Positions 1 to 8,797 of a DNA stretch of 64,000 nt are shown here, piece after piece. Made by a program: the position numbers and the translations under genes. This stretch comes from Shinella granuli (GTDB lineage Bacteria; Pseudomonadota; Alphaproteobacteria; Rhizobiales; Rhizobiaceae). Within the stretch, counting starts at the first letter, position 1; every line of letters begins with the position of its first letter. The stretch spans positions 1 through 64,000 of the forward strand of contig NZ_SLVX01000018.1 of assembly GCF_004341885.1 (NCBI RefSeq). Direction: 5' to 3'. The notes below the pieces were generated by a model. The model worked only from the letters and a program-made list of their open reading frames with translations, was not told where the DNA came from and ran no database searches.

Positions 1-90
1 GGGCTTAAGCCCTCCCGGCGGTCTCAGGCCGGCGCCGCAGTGGCCGACTTTTGCTCCGCCCCGTGGCCGGTTTTTACTCCGCCGTTGACA
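1..90. mobile_element. Terminal end of an IS21-family insertion sequence (partial)
   Basis: Read on the minus strand from position 90, the DNA begins TGTCAACGGCGGAGTAAAAA and contains two related TGGCCG-type subterminal repeats. This is the usual design of IS21-family ends: a TG start, a (G/C)GGCGG(A/T)GTAAAA core and multiple subterminal repeats. The rest of the element, with istA and istB, lies outside the window to the left. The boundary at 90/91 is placed where a tautomerase reading frame stops matching its family. The family call comes from recognising the ends; no transposase is visible here. Confidence 0.72.
41..90. repeat. Two subterminal repeats of the IS21-type end
   Basis: Copy one at 41-60 is TGGCCGACTTTTGCTCCGCC. 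Copy two at 64-83 is TGGCCGGTTTTTACTCCGCC and runs on into GTTGACA at the tip. The copies are imperfect and in direct orientation, as expected for transposase binding sites inside an IS21-family terminus. Confidence 0.75.
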
Positions 91-155
91 TCGAGCAAGG
101 TGGAGATTTCTTCCGACGTGCGGCCCTCGATCGTGTGAATTTTCAGAAGCGGCAT
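91..155 (-). pseudogene. Tautomerase family protein, 5' fragment interrupted by the IS
   Basis: The frame starts MPLLKIHTIEGRTSEEIST at 155, so Pro is the first residue after Met. That is the catalytic N-terminal proline of the 4-oxalocrotonate tautomerase superfamily. The family-like sequence ends after LLD at the IS boundary; the frame then reads through IS DNA to a stop at 24, giving only 43 residues against about 60-130 in the family. An AAAGGA ribosome site lies 8 bases before the ATG. The fragment is too short to fold, so the gene is taken as inactivated by transposition. The remaining 3' part should lie beyond the other IS end, outside the window. Confidence 0.72.
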
Positions 156-353
156 GACAAGTCCTTTCTGTTCACGCACCGGAAACGATCCGCAGATCTT
201 TGCGTCGATCTGGTCGCCGACGCGCACGGGCATTTCGCAGATCGTGCTGCGGCAGCCAGGCCTTGCTTGCGGCACTTGCTCCAATTGTCGCCACGCCGGC
301 AGGGTGGATCCAAACGCCCCGGCACGCCCTCGTCATTCTTTAGGCAACTTATC

Positions 354-379
354 TTGCAATTGATATCGTAATGCAATAA
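354..379. promoter_or_regulatory. Candidate RpiR operator upstream of the 553 operon
   Basis: TTGCA at 354-358 and ATGCAATAA at 371-379 are set 17 bases apart, start to start. The same arrangement lies before the RpiR gene (6698) and before iolD (10080). The site is about 175 bases upstream of the aldehyde dehydrogenase, in the region divergent from the tautomerase remnant. Assigning it to the RpiR protein encoded at 6799 is inference from these shared copies. Apart from this site, the stretch 156-552 shows no gene. Confidence 0.45.
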
Positions 380-552
380 TAATTTCTCCCTATGGAGGAG
401 GAGCTGTTGCGAGCCCTTTCGTGCGCCAATCCCGCGCATGGTATGGCCGAATGCGCATGTTCGCACTTGACGCGCAACAAAAATTGCTCTTCGTTTGTTT
501 GTAAAATTAACATTGCTTTGCGGGCGCAAGGGTGCTTGCAGAAGGAGGAGAC

Positions 553-1989
553 ATGTACGGCGCATACGGCTTGTTCATCGACGGTGTCTGGTCGGGGCCG
601 GCGAGCGGCACCACGACGCAGATTACCGACCCGGGCAATGGCGATGTCCTCGGTGTCGTGCCCGTCGCAACGGTTGATGACACGGAGCGCGCCATTGCGG
701 TCGCTGCCCGCGCCTTTCAGGCCTGGAAGGCGACGCCCGCCTGGGCGCGTGCCGATGCCCTGCACAAGGCCGCCGATGTCATGGCGGCGCGCGCGGCGGA
801 AGCTGCGCGGCAGATGACGCTGGAGACCGGCAAGCCGCTCGCCCAGGCCGGCCGCGAATGGGGCCTCGCCGTCGACCAGTTCCGCTGGTACGCCGAGGAA
901 GCCCGCCGCATCTACGGCCGGATCGTCGAGAGCCGCGCGCCGGGCGGCCGCATCGAGGTGACGCACGAGCCGGTCGGTGTCGTCGCCGCCTTCACCGCCT
1001 GGAATTTCCCGGCCGCGCTGATCGCCCGCAAGGTCGCGCCGGCCCTTGCCGCCGGTTGCGCGGTCATCGTGCGGCCCTCCGTCGAGGTGCCGGGCGTGGC
1101 GATGATCCTCTTCGATTGCCTGCGTGAGGCCGGCATTCCCGCCGGCGTCGCCAATCTCCTGATCGGCCCGACCGGCAATACCTACAAGCCCATCATGGCC
1201 TCGGCGGCGGTGCGCAAGGTCTCGCTGACCGGCTCCACCCGTGTCGGCCAGCAGATGATCCGCGACAGCGCCGAGACGGTGAAGCGCGTCAGCATGGAGC
1301 TCGGCGGCAATGCGCCGATGATCGTCTTCGACGATGCCGATCTGGAACGGACGCTCGATCTTGCCGTGCCGACCAAATACGCCAATGCCGGGCAGGTGTG
1401 CGTCACGCCGGACCGGTTCTACGTGCACGAGTCGCTGCATGACCGTTTCGCCGAGGGCTTTGCCGCCCGCGCCCGCGCCCTGAAGCTCGGCCATGGCCTC
1501 GACGAGGCGACGCAGATGGGGCCGCTGATCAACGAGCGCCGCATCGCCGCCATCGAGGAGGTCGTCGCGGATGCAAGCGACCGGGGCGGCAGGATTCTTG
1601 CCGGCGGGCACCGTCCCGCGGACATGAATGCCGGCTTCTTCTTCGAGCCCACCGTCATCACCGGCCTGCCGGACGACGCCAAGGCGCTTGCGGAGGAGAA
1701 TTTCGGCCCCATCGCCGCCATCACGCCCTTCTCCAAAGCCGACGAGGTCTTCGAGCGGGCGAACGCCTCCGAGATGGGCCTGTCCGCCTATGTCTTCACC
1801 CGCGACGCCGCCCGCGCCCGCGAGGCTGCGGCGCGGCTGGAGGCCGGCATGGTCGGCGTCAACAGCTTTGCCCTGGCCGCGGCCGAGGCGCCCTTCGGCG
1901 GGATCAAGGCGAGCGGCATGGGCCGCGAAGGCGGCACCGAGGGCATCCTCGACTATACCAATGTCAAGCTTGCGCAAATGACGGTCTGA
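553..1989 (+). CDS. NAD(P)-dependent aldehyde dehydrogenase, GabD/succinate-semialdehyde dehydrogenase-like
   Basis: 478 residues, the usual length of soluble aldehyde dehydrogenases, which oxidise an aldehyde to an acid in the cytoplasm. Landmarks are the WNFP oxyanion segment (Asn151), Glu249 in MELGGN, the catalytic Cys283 in NAGQVCV and the late EENFGP motif. The cofactor-binding KP(A/S)xxTP segment reads RPSVEVP, with Arg174 for the usual Lys. The ATG at 553 is chosen because AAGGAGGAG lies just before it; an in-frame start at 532 has no ribosome site. It is the first gene of an operon with an HpcH-type aldolase and a 2-hydroxyacid dehydrogenase, fitting processing of a semialdehyde from sugar-acid or cyclitol breakdown. 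The substrate is not identifiable from sequence. Confidence 0.88.
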   Translation: MYGAYGLFIDGVWSGPASGTTTQITDPGNGDVLGVVPVATVDDTERAIAVAARAFQAWKATPAWARADALHKAADVMAARAAEAARQMTLETGKPLAQAGREWGLAVDQFRWYAEEARRIYGRIVESRAPGGRIEVTHEPVGVVAAFTAWNFPAALIARKVAPALAAGCAVIVRPSVEVPGVAMILFDCLREAGIPAGVANLLIGPTGNTYKPIMASAAVRKVSLTGSTRVGQQMIRDSAETVKRVSMELGGNAPMIVFDDADLERTLDLAVPTKYANAGQVCVTPDRFYVHESLHDRFAEGFAARARALKLGHGLDEATQMGPLINERRIAAIEEVVADASDRGGRILAGGHRPADMNAGFFFEPTVITGLPDDAKALAEENFGPIAAITPFSKADEVFERANASEMGLSAYVFTRDAARAREAAARLEAGMVGVNSFALAAAEAPFGGIKASGMGREGGTEGILDYTNVKLAQMTV

Positions 1990-1999
1990 GGAGGCTCCC

Positions 2000-2815
2000 A
2001 TGATCAGGAACGGTGTCAAGCAGCGCTGGGCCGAAGGAAAGCCGGTGCTCAACGGCTGGCTTTCCATTGCCAATTCCTTCAGCGCAGAGATCATGGCCGC
2101 GCAGGGCTACGACAGCATCACCATCGACCTGCAGCACGGCATCGTCGGTTATGACGGCGCGGTGCCGATGCTGCAGGCCATGCGGGCGAGCGGCGTGACG
2201 CCGCTGGTGCGCGTGCCCTGGCTCGACCCCGCCGATATCATGAAGGCGCTGGATGCCGGCGCCTACGGCGTCATCTGCCCGATGATCAACACGCGCGCCG
2301 AGGCCGAACGGCTGGTCTCCTATGTGCGCTATCCGCCCGCAGGCGTTCGCAGCTTCGGGCCGAGCCGGGCGCTGTTTTCGGCTGGTCCCGGCTATGCCGC
2401 CGAGGCCGACGACGAGATCATCTGCCTTGCCATGATCGAGACGGCGCAGGCCTACGAGAACCTGGAGGACATCCTCGCCACGCCCGGCCTCGACGGTGTC
2501 TATATCGGCCCCGCCGACCTGACGCTCGGCCTGCAGGGCAAGCGCTACGCACCCGGCTTCGACCGCCGGGAACCGGAAATGATCGAGGCGATCAAAACCA
2601 TCCTCCACGCGGCCCACCGGGCGGGAAAACGCGCGGCGCTGCACAACGGTACGCCCGACTACGCTGCCGAGGCCGTCGGCTGGGGCTTCGATCTCGTGAC
2701 CGTCTCCAACGACGTGCGCCTCCTCGCCGGCGCCGCTGAGGCGAGCGTGCGGACATTCCGTGAGCTGACGCAGGAGGTGGTTCCGGCAAACAAGATCGAT
2801 ACGGGAGGATACTGA
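2000..2815 (+). CDS. HpcH/HpaI family class II aldolase
   Basis: 271 residues, cytoplasmic. The family uses a divalent metal to cleave 2-keto-3-deoxy or 2-keto-4-hydroxy acids into pyruvate and an aldehyde; HpcH itself acts on 4-hydroxy-2-ketoheptanedioate. Visible are the IDLQHG segment near residue 45, the metal-ligand Glu in MIETAQAYENL and the metal-ligand Asp in YIGPADLTLG. It starts 10 bases after the aldehyde dehydrogenase stop behind a GGAGG site, and its stop directly abuts the next start, so translation is probably coupled. The downstream pair suggests the aldehyde product is oxidised and a hydroxy acid is interconverted. The exact substrate is unknown. Confidence 0.87.
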   Translation: MIRNGVKQRWAEGKPVLNGWLSIANSFSAEIMAAQGYDSITIDLQHGIVGYDGAVPMLQAMRASGVTPLVRVPWLDPADIMKALDAGAYGVICPMINTRAEAERLVSYVRYPPAGVRSFGPSRALFSAGPGYAAEADDEIICLAMIETAQAYENLEDILATPGLDGVYIGPADLTLGLQGKRYAPGFDRREPEMIEAIKTILHAAHRAGKRAALHNGTPDYAAEAVGWGFDLVTVSNDVRLLAGAAEASVRTFRELTQEVVPANKIDTGGY

Positions 2816-3805
2816 ATGCCGCGGGTTCTGGTTGCCGGCAAGATCCACGCTGACGGGCTGGCCATCCTGCGCCAGGCGCCCGGCGTCGTGGTCGATTACG
2901 TCGAGGAGGTTTCGGCGGAGAGCTACCGTCCGTTCCTTCCCACCGCCGATGCGCTGCTGATCCGCACGCAGCCTCTCACCGCGGGGCATGTCGAGGAAGC
3001 GCCGAATCTGAGGATCGTGTCGCGCCACGGCGTCGGCTACGATTCCGTCGATGTCGGCGCATTGAATAGCCGTCACATCCCGCTTGCCGTGGTCGGCGAC
3101 GTCAATTCCCGGGCCGTGGCGGAACACGCCGCCATGCTCATGCTCTCGGCCGCGCGGCGTACCGTGCTCTTCGACAGGAAGATGCGTGCGGGCGACTGGA
3201 ACTACAGGAACAGCCTCGACGCCACCGAGCTCGACGGCGGCACGCTGCTTCTCGTCGGCTTCGGCCGAATCGGCAAGCGGCTGGCGCAGATCGCCGGCGC
3301 GCTCGGCATGACCGTGCTCGCTTACGACAAGTTCCAGGATGCTGCCGGGATCGCGGCGGCGGGCGTCATCCCGGTCGACAACCTCATGGACGGCCTGCGC
3401 CGGGCCGACGTCGTTTCGCTCCATGTGCCCAAGGTCGGCGACAAGGCGCTCATCGGCGCGGCGGAACTGGCCACGATGAAGCCGTCGGCCATCCTCGTCA
3501 ACACGGCGCGCGGCGGGCTTATCGACGAGGCGGCGCTTGTTGCGGCGCTCGACGAGGGGCGCATTGCCGCTGCCGGCCTGGACGTGTTCGAGGATGAGCC
3601 GCCGCGCGCGGATTCTCCTCTGCTCGCCAACGAGCGGGTGGTGCTCTCCCCGCACAATGCCGGCCTTACGGAGGCCTGCGCGCGTCGGATGGCAGTCGCC
3701 GCAGCGCAGAACATTCTCGATTTCTTCAAGGGCACGCTCGATCCGGCGCTCGTCGTGAACGGGGTTGAACGGGCGGAAACGAAGATCCCGGCGGTCGGAA
3801 GCTAA
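2816..3805 (+). CDS. D-isomer-specific 2-hydroxyacid dehydrogenase (phosphoglycerate dehydrogenase-like)
   Basis: 329 residues. An N-terminal lobe with RHGVGYD is followed by the NAD-binding core LLLVGFGRIGKR (GxGxxG) and then NTARGG, which carries the substrate Arg. The later Glu in DVFEDEPP and the His in LSPHNAG complete the Arg/Glu/His catalytic set. The family reduces 2-keto acids to D-2-hydroxy acids, or the reverse, with NAD(P)H. The start immediately follows the aldolase stop, behind GGGAGG. It is the last intact gene of this operon; a damaged transporter gene begins 2 bases after its stop. Its role with the aldolase is inferred from position. Confidence 0.87.
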   Translation: MPRVLVAGKIHADGLAILRQAPGVVVDYVEEVSAESYRPFLPTADALLIRTQPLTAGHVEEAPNLRIVSRHGVGYDSVDVGALNSRHIPLAVVGDVNSRAVAEHAAMLMLSAARRTVLFDRKMRAGDWNYRNSLDATELDGGTLLLVGFGRIGKRLAQIAGALGMTVLAYDKFQDAAGIAAAGVIPVDNLMDGLRRADVVSLHVPKVGDKALIGAAELATMKPSAILVNTARGGLIDEAALVAALDEGRIAAAGLDVFEDEPPRADSPLLANERVVLSPHNAGLTEACARRMAVAAAQNILDFFKGTLDPALVVNGVERAETKIPAVGS

Positions 3806-3807
3806 CC

Positions 3808-4005
3808 ATGTCGCTCCTTTCGTTTCGCGAGGTTGCCAAGTCGTACGGCGCCGTGCCGGTGCTCAAGGGCATCGATCTTTCGGTCGAGCCGGGCGAAGGG
3901 AAGTTCGCAACGCAGGCTCCGATCAACGGCCGCCACGTGCTCGGCAGCCCGCTGATCACCAAGGACAATGCCGCGGAATACTACTTCCCTGACGCTCCGT
4001 ATTGA
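3808..4005 (+). pseudogene. Deletion chimera: sugar ABC ATPase N-terminus fused to a sugar-binding protein C-terminus
   Basis: This is a 65-residue open frame made of two unrelated ends. Residues 1-30 (MSLLSFREVAKSYGAVPVLK onward, to VEPGE) match the start of RbsA-type sugar ABC ATPases but stop before the Walker A motif. Residues from about 31, including APINGRHVLGSPLITKDN and the ending YYFPDAPY, look like the C-terminus of a periplasmic sugar-binding protein. An in-frame deletion of a transporter operon (most of the ATPase, probably a permease, most of the binding protein) explains it best. It lies 2 bases after the hydroxyacid dehydrogenase and keeps the original terminator downstream. 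The product cannot be a working transporter part. Confidence 0.72.
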
Positions 4006-4018
4006 GGGTGTCCGCCTT

Positions 4019-4040
4019 GGTGCGCCCGAAAGGGCGCACC
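4019..4040 (+). terminator. Rho-independent-type terminator of the 553-4005 operon
   Basis: GGTGCGCCC, loop GAAA, GGGCGCACC: a perfect 9-bp stem with a stable tetraloop, followed by TTCTT. It lies 14 bases after the chimera stop and was probably the terminator of the lost binding-protein gene. Confidence 0.75.
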
Positions 4041-4116
4041 TTCTTGCGGTAACGACGACAACGGTCATCACGCCCGTTGTTTTGCGCAGAAAAATTGAGC
4101 AAAGACGGGGGAGCTT

Positions 4117-6642
4117 ATGTTCGAAAAGCTGTTGTCGCGGGTTCGCATCCAGACGAAGGTCTTCATCTTCATCATACCTTTCATCCTGAGCATTGCCGCC
4201 GTCGGCGTCACGGGCTTCTACACATCCGGCCTGCTGCAAGCCCGCATGGAGATTTCCAACTCCGTTCTCCAGGCCTTGAGCGGCTTTCGCGACCTCTCGG
4301 CGGCAATGGCAAGGTTCCTGGAAGCGGCGTCGGAGGAAAGCCGCGACCAGGTCGCGGAGAGGCTGGTGTCGCAGCAATCCCTGTTGCGGGAAGGGCTCCA
4401 ACAGCTCGATCCGACCGCCGAGGGGCGTGACGATCTTGAACGCGCCGTGACGTCCATCGATGGGATTTCGGCGCGGATGGGGTCGCTTTGGGACTTGCAT
4501 GTCAAAACAACGGCCCTGGCGAACGATCTCCAGCGAGCCCAGAGCGCGATCGTTTCGGCTCAGTTCGATATCGCGGAGGGAATGAAGGTCGTTCAGCGCA
4601 CGGCGGACGAGGAGGAGACGGTCGCACGCAATCAGCTCCGCGATGCCGACCGTGTCACCGAGCTTGCATCTTTCGCGGCGCGCCTGCGCGAAGAGGTGAC
4701 CAGAGCCACTGATCCTGAAGCCAAATTCGCCGCCGTATCGGCTGGCATGAAGGAATTGATCCGCCATCAGCGCATGCTCGGCATGTCGCTGCCCTCCGAC
4801 GAAACGACGATCCGACAGGTGGTCGCCGATGTTGCCACGAAGCTGAAATCGATCGTGGAGGCAAACGACATATCGATGGAACGCGCTGCCGGCCTGGAGG
4901 ATGCTCTGGGATCCCTGGTAGCCGTCAAGGGCGCACTCGAAGCCGCGGCAGACCAGAAAATCAAGCAAGCGACGAAGACGTTCGCAGAGAGCGTCGAGCC
5001 GGTCGAAAAGGCGCGAACGGCCCAACGGGATGGACAGAAGCTGATCAACTCCGCCTATGCCATCCAGATCCTGATGGCGCGTTTTACCATGGCGCCGAGC
5101 GAGCATAATTTGCAGCGGCTGCTTCAGGAGTTCGCCGGCGTACGCCGCGATCTCGACACCCTGGAGAAAACTGCGGGCGAGTTTCAGCATTTTGGTGGCT
5201 TGAAGAACAAAATGCTCCCGGCGCTTGATGCCATCGAGAAGGCTGGCGCCGAGCTCGTCAAGGCGAATGACCAGCGTCTGAACGAGTTCACGGCGTCCGC
5301 CGTCGATCTGGATCAGACATGGCAGCAATTGACCGCATATGCAGAGCTTCAGCGGCAGACTGCGGCAGCCGAGCGGCGCGGTGCGAATTCCATCTCCGCG
5401 GGGGCGATAAGCCTCGGGATAGCCATCTCGGTCCTCGCCGGCATCGGATTGACCCTGACGTTCAAGGGGCCAATCAGCCAGATTACCGGAGCCATGCGTC
5501 GTCTGGCGGAAGGCAAGCTCGAAACCGCGATCGTTGGCGACAACCGCATCGATGAGATCGGCGACATGGCCCGCGCGCTGGGCGTCTTCAAGAACAACGC
5601 GCTTGCAAAGGTCGAGATCGAGGAACGAAGCAATGCCGAGAGGGTGAAAGCCGAAGAGGAGCGTCTGCGGAACGATGCCGACAAGCGGGAGGTGGAACGC
5701 CAGATCGACTTTGCGGTCAGTGCGCTTGCGGCAGGCCTGGCGCGCCTGGCGCACGGCGATATTTCCCACACGATCGAAACGCCGTTCTTCGGCCGCCTCG
5801 AACAGTTGCGTACAGACTTCAACTCGTCCCTGCTGCGGCTTCAGGACACCGTGACGCAGATCCGTTCGAACACGCAGATGATCGAAGGCAATGCCGGCGA
5901 AATGAGCCTCTCGGCCGTTGATCTCGCAAGGCGGACCGAACAGCAGGCCGTCGCGCTGGAGGAGGTCGCCGCCGCAGTCGAGCAAATCACCGCGACGGTC
6001 AGGGCATCCGCGGTACAGGCGGAGGAAGCCAATCAGATCATCGCGGAAACGAAACGCACGGCAGACGCCTCCTCGGAAGTTGTCGTCAGTGCGATCGACG
6101 CGATGGCGAAAATCGAGGAAGCATCGACGCAGATCGTTCAGATCATCGCTGCGATCGATGAAATCGCTTTCCAGACGAATCTGCTCGCGCTGAATGCGGG
6201 TATCGAGGCGGCTCGCGCCGACGAGGCTGGCAAGGGCTTTGCGGTCGTTGCACAGGAAGTGCGCGAGCTTGCCCAGCGATCCGCGGATGCCGCGCAGGAA
6301 ATCAAGGAGCTGATTGCGAGATCAAATGCGGAAATCGTCTCCGGAGCGCGCGTCGTCCAGGAAACCAGTTCGGTACTCGGTGCGATCTCGTCAAAAGTCG
6401 TGACCGTTTCCCAGCAGATGGCGGTGATTGCCCGAGCCAGCCGGGAGCAATCGACGGCGCTTGACGAGGTGAACGCGTCGATCAACACCATGGATCAGAT
6501 GACGCAGCAGAACGCGGCCATGGTGGAGGAAACGAATACGGCCACTAGCCACCTTGCCATGCAAACCAAGGCATTGATGTCGTTGGTGGCGCAGTTCAAC
6601 TTGCCCGAGGCAAGGGATGACGTCACTGTGTCTGCAGCTTGA
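4117..6642 (+). CDS. Methyl-accepting chemotaxis protein with large periplasmic sensor
   Basis: 841 residues. A membrane segment at about 14-36 is followed by a helical sensor region of nearly 390 residues, then a second membrane segment at about 424-446. HAMP follows ([18 protein letters not shown]), with a further HAMP-like segment around 540-590. The cytoplasmic hairpin carries the hallmark tip [20 protein letters not shown]. The long helical sensor resembles the helical bimodular type but was not confirmed. The C-terminus ends DVTVSAA with no NWETF-like pentapeptide, so it probably depends on other receptors for adaptation. A GGGGGAG ribosome site precedes the ATG. The gene stands alone between two catabolic loci; its ligand is unknown. 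Confidence 0.9.
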   Translation: MFEKLLSRVRIQTKVFIFIIPFILSIAAVGVTGFYTSGLLQARMEISNSVLQALSGFRDLSAAMARFLEAASEESRDQVAERLVSQQSLLREGLQQLDPTAEGRDDLERAVTSIDGISARMGSLWDLHVKTTALANDLQRAQSAIVSAQFDIAEGMKVVQRTADEEETVARNQLRDADRVTELASFAARLREEVTRATDPEAKFAAVSAGMKELIRHQRMLGMSLPSDETTIRQVVADVATKLKSIVEANDISMERAAGLEDALGSLVAVKGALEAAADQKIKQATKTFAESVEPVEKARTAQRDGQKLINSAYAIQILMARFTMAPSEHNLQRLLQEFAGVRRDLDTLEKTAGEFQHFGGLKNKMLPALDAIEKAGAELVKANDQRLNEFTASAVDLDQTWQQLTAYAELQRQTAAAERRGANSISAGAISLGIAISVLAGIGLTLTFKGPISQITGAMRRLAEGKLETAIVGDNRIDEIGDMARALGVFKNNALAKVEIEERSNAERVKAEEERLRNDADKREVERQIDFAVSALAAGLARLAHGDISHTIETPFFGRLEQLRTDFNSSLLRLQDTVTQIRSNTQMIEGNAGEMSLSAVDLARRTEQQAVALEEVAAAVEQITATVRASAVQAEEANQIIAETKRTADASSEVVVSAIDAMAKIEEASTQIVQIIAAIDEIAFQTNLLALNAGIEAARADEAGKGFAVVAQEVRELAQRSADAAQEIKELIARSNAEIVSGARVVQETSSVLGAISSKVVTVSQQMAVIARASREQSTALDEVNASINTMDQMTQQNAAMVEETNTATSHLAMQTKALMSLVAQFNLPEARDDVTVSAA

Positions 6643-6697
6643 ACGGTCCTGGATCCCGCGCAGCCTATCGGAGGATTCCGCGTCCCCTCAAGAACCA

Positions 6698-6722
6698 TTG
6701 CAGGTTTCGTGTTTTTGCAATA
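6698..6722. promoter_or_regulatory. Candidate RpiR operator upstream of the RpiR gene
   Basis: TTGCA at 6698-6702 and TTGCAATA at 6715-6722 keep the same 17-base offset as the copies at 354 and 10080. The site is about 77 bases before the RpiR start, a position suited to autoregulation. No terminator for the chemoreceptor gene was recognised in 6643-6798. Confidence 0.45.
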
Positions 6723-6798
6723 CTGCGATTGCCTATGAAGTTGGACCGCGCTGGTTACGCGCCGCCCTTGCGTAAATCAATCCTGGGAGTTGTGACTG

Positions 6799-7710
6799 AT
6801 GCCACGAGTGAAGCAATCGGATCAGCCGCCACCGCGAACAGCGAACTATGAGACGTTCGTGAACATCGTAACGGAGGCCTATCCGGAGTTGAGTGATCGA
6901 TTCCAGCAGGTTGCTCGCTATATCACGCAAAATCCCAATGTCGTGGCGATGCAATCGATCAACTTCATTGCGGATGAGTGCGGTGCGCACCCCTCGATCC
7001 TTGTGCGTTTTGCCCAGCATTTTGGTTTTTCGGGTTTCAAGCAGCTTCAGACGGTTTTCCAGAGCCGGCTGTCGACGGCTGCACCCGGCTACCGGGAGCG
7101 GATCAGCGCGCTTGACGTCGACCTGGAAAAGAACAAGCGCAAGGGCAATCTCGGCTTCCTCCACGACCTGGTCGTGCGGGACATTGCGACCTTGCAGGAA
7201 TTGCTGAACGTAACGACGGAGGAAAGCCTCGCGCAGGCGGCACGCGCGCTGAAGAACGCCAACACGATCTTCATCGCCGGCCAGTTGCGTTCGGAGCCGA
7301 TCGCGAAATTCCTGCGCTACGTTCTGTCCATGTTGCAATGTCGGGTCATTCTTCTCGATCCCGCCGGTGGCCTCGCGCCGGAAATGGCGCAGGTCATGGG
7401 CAAGAAGGACGTGCTCGTCGCGATCGCATTCAGGCATTACGCCAAGGAAGTGGTGGCGATCGCCGACGTCGCCGCGCAGAACGGGACCCCCATGGTGGCG
7501 ATCACCGACAGCCAGCTTTCGCCGCTCGCCAAGAATGCCAGCGTGCTTTTCACGATTCCGGAGGATGAGTATTCGTTCTCGCGTTCGCTTGCGGCGCCGA
7601 TGTGCCTGACACAGGCGATTGCGGTGGCGCTTGCCGCGCTGCTTCAGGACGACAAGAAGGGATCGCCGAAGATCCCGACGGTTACGGGCAACCAGCGCCG
7701 CAAACCGTAG
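6799..7710 (+). CDS. RpiR/MurR family transcriptional regulator
   Basis: 303 residues. The N-terminal helix-turn-helix spans about 25-95 (VVAMQSINFIADECGAHPSI, then FAQHFGFSGFKQLQ) and is followed by a SIS sugar-phosphate-binding domain around 130-290. Family members sense phosphosugars or inositol intermediates; in rhizobia an RpiR-type protein, IolR, represses inositol catabolism. This gene faces iolG convergently and lies next to an IolD cluster. A shared motif occurs before its own start, before iolD and before the 553 operon, so it is probably the local regulator. The ATG is preceded by CTGGGAG. The effector is unknown. Confidence 0.9.
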   Translation: MPRVKQSDQPPPRTANYETFVNIVTEAYPELSDRFQQVARYITQNPNVVAMQSINFIADECGAHPSILVRFAQHFGFSGFKQLQTVFQSRLSTAAPGYRERISALDVDLEKNKRKGNLGFLHDLVVRDIATLQELLNVTTEESLAQAARALKNANTIFIAGQLRSEPIAKFLRYVLSMLQCRVILLDPAGGLAPEMAQVMGKKDVLVAIAFRHYAKEVVAIADVAAQNGTPMVAITDSQLSPLAKNASVLFTIPEDEYSFSRSLAAPMCLTQAIAVALAALLQDDKKGSPKIPTVTGNQRRKP

Positions 7711-7753
7711 GGACGGGCGACCGCCGGGTCAGCCGAGCCGGCGGTCGTGGAGG

Positions 7754-8755
7754 TCAGGCGCGGATTTCCCGGATGTTCACGAAGCGGCCTTCCGCGAGGG
7801 AGAGGTTCGCCGCTTCCGCGAGCGCCAGGGACTTCTCGCCATCCTCGAAGGTCGCGTCCGGCGTCCTGTTCTCCTCGACGCATTTCAGGAAGGATTCGAG
7901 CCCGAGGGTGAAAGCCTCCGCGTAGCGTTCGATGAAGAAGTTGAGATAGGGTTCGCCCACGCCGGTCGCGGTGGCGCCGAACCGTTCGAGCTCGTGGGCC
8001 TTGCGGTTGCCCGAGATCACCATTCCCTTCGAGCCGAACAGTTCGACACGCTGGTCGTAGCCGTAGACGGCGGCCCGGGAATTGTTGATGTGGCAAAGCT
8101 TGCCGCTTTCCGTGCGCATCACCACCATGACGGAGTCGAGGTCGTTGAGTTCGGCAAGCGTCGGGTCGATGAGGGTGCTTCCCGTGGCGAACACCTCGAC
8201 CGGCTCCTCATCCAGCATGAAGCGGGCAAGGTCGAAGTCGTGGATGGTCATGTCCTTGAAGATACCGCCCGACGCCTTGAGATAGTCGCGGGATGCGAGG
8301 CCCGGGTCGCGGGAGGTGATGACGACCTGCTGCAATTCGCCGATCTCGCCGGCGCGTGCCGAATCTCGCGCCGCCCGGTGTCCCGGATCGAAGCGGCGGT
8401 TGAAGCCGATCTGGATCGGCCCGGAAAAGCCGCCGATGGCTTGGCGGCAGGCAGCCACCCGGGAAAGCGACAGGTCGATCGGCTTTTCACAGAAGATCGC
8501 CTTTCCCGCCCTCGCGGAGGCTTCGATGAGATCCGCATGGGTGGGTGTGGACGTCGCGATCAGCACGGCGTCTGCCTGGGCGATGGCCTCCTCGGCACTC
8601 GCAGCCACCGCGCAGCCGTAATGGCGCCCGACCTCCTCTGCCGCAGCCCCGATCGGATCATATACGACGGCGAGTTCAGCACTCGGCGCGCGCGCAACGG
8701 TGGCGGCATGCATTTTCCCAATTCGCCCGCAGCCGAGCAGTGCGATCTTGATCAT
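7754..8755 (-). CDS. iolG: Inositol 2-dehydrogenase (Gfo/Idh/MocA family)
   Basis: 333 residues. The N-terminal Rossmann fold carries LLGCGRIGKMHA, and the family EKP motif is at 90-92 (FCEKPIDL). The inositol dehydrogenase signature GGIFKDMTIHDFDLARF supplies the catalytic Asp and His. The enzyme oxidises myo-inositol, or an isomer, to 2-keto-inositol with NAD in the cytoplasm. It converges with the RpiR gene (43-base gap) and is divergent from another Gfo/Idh/MocA gene at 8871. GAGGAACCCG before the ATG supplies the ribosome site. Specificity among inositol isomers cannot be read from sequence. Confidence 0.85.
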   Translation of the reverse strand: MIKIALLGCGRIGKMHAATVARAPSAELAVVYDPIGAAAEEVGRHYGCAVAASAEEAIAQADAVLIATSTPTHADLIEASARAGKAIFCEKPIDLSLSRVAACRQAIGGFSGPIQIGFNRRFDPGHRAARDSARAGEIGELQQVVITSRDPGLASRDYLKASGGIFKDMTIHDFDLARFMLDEEPVEVFATGSTLIDPTLAELNDLDSVMVVMRTESGKLCHINNSRAAVYGYDQRVELFGSKGMVISGNRKAHELERFGATATGVGEPYLNFFIERYAEAFTLGLESFLKCVEENRTPDATFEDGEKSLALAEAANLSLAEGRFVNIREIRA

Positions 8756-8797
8756 CGGGTTCCTCCAAAAGACCGGTTACAGGTTGTGCAAAATTTG

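Noticed and set aside
349-2094. Long minus-strand open frame (581 codons) over the aldehyde dehydrogenase gene
   Set aside because: Antisense shadow of a well-supported dehydrogenase gene in GC-rich DNA; no ribosome site or family features.
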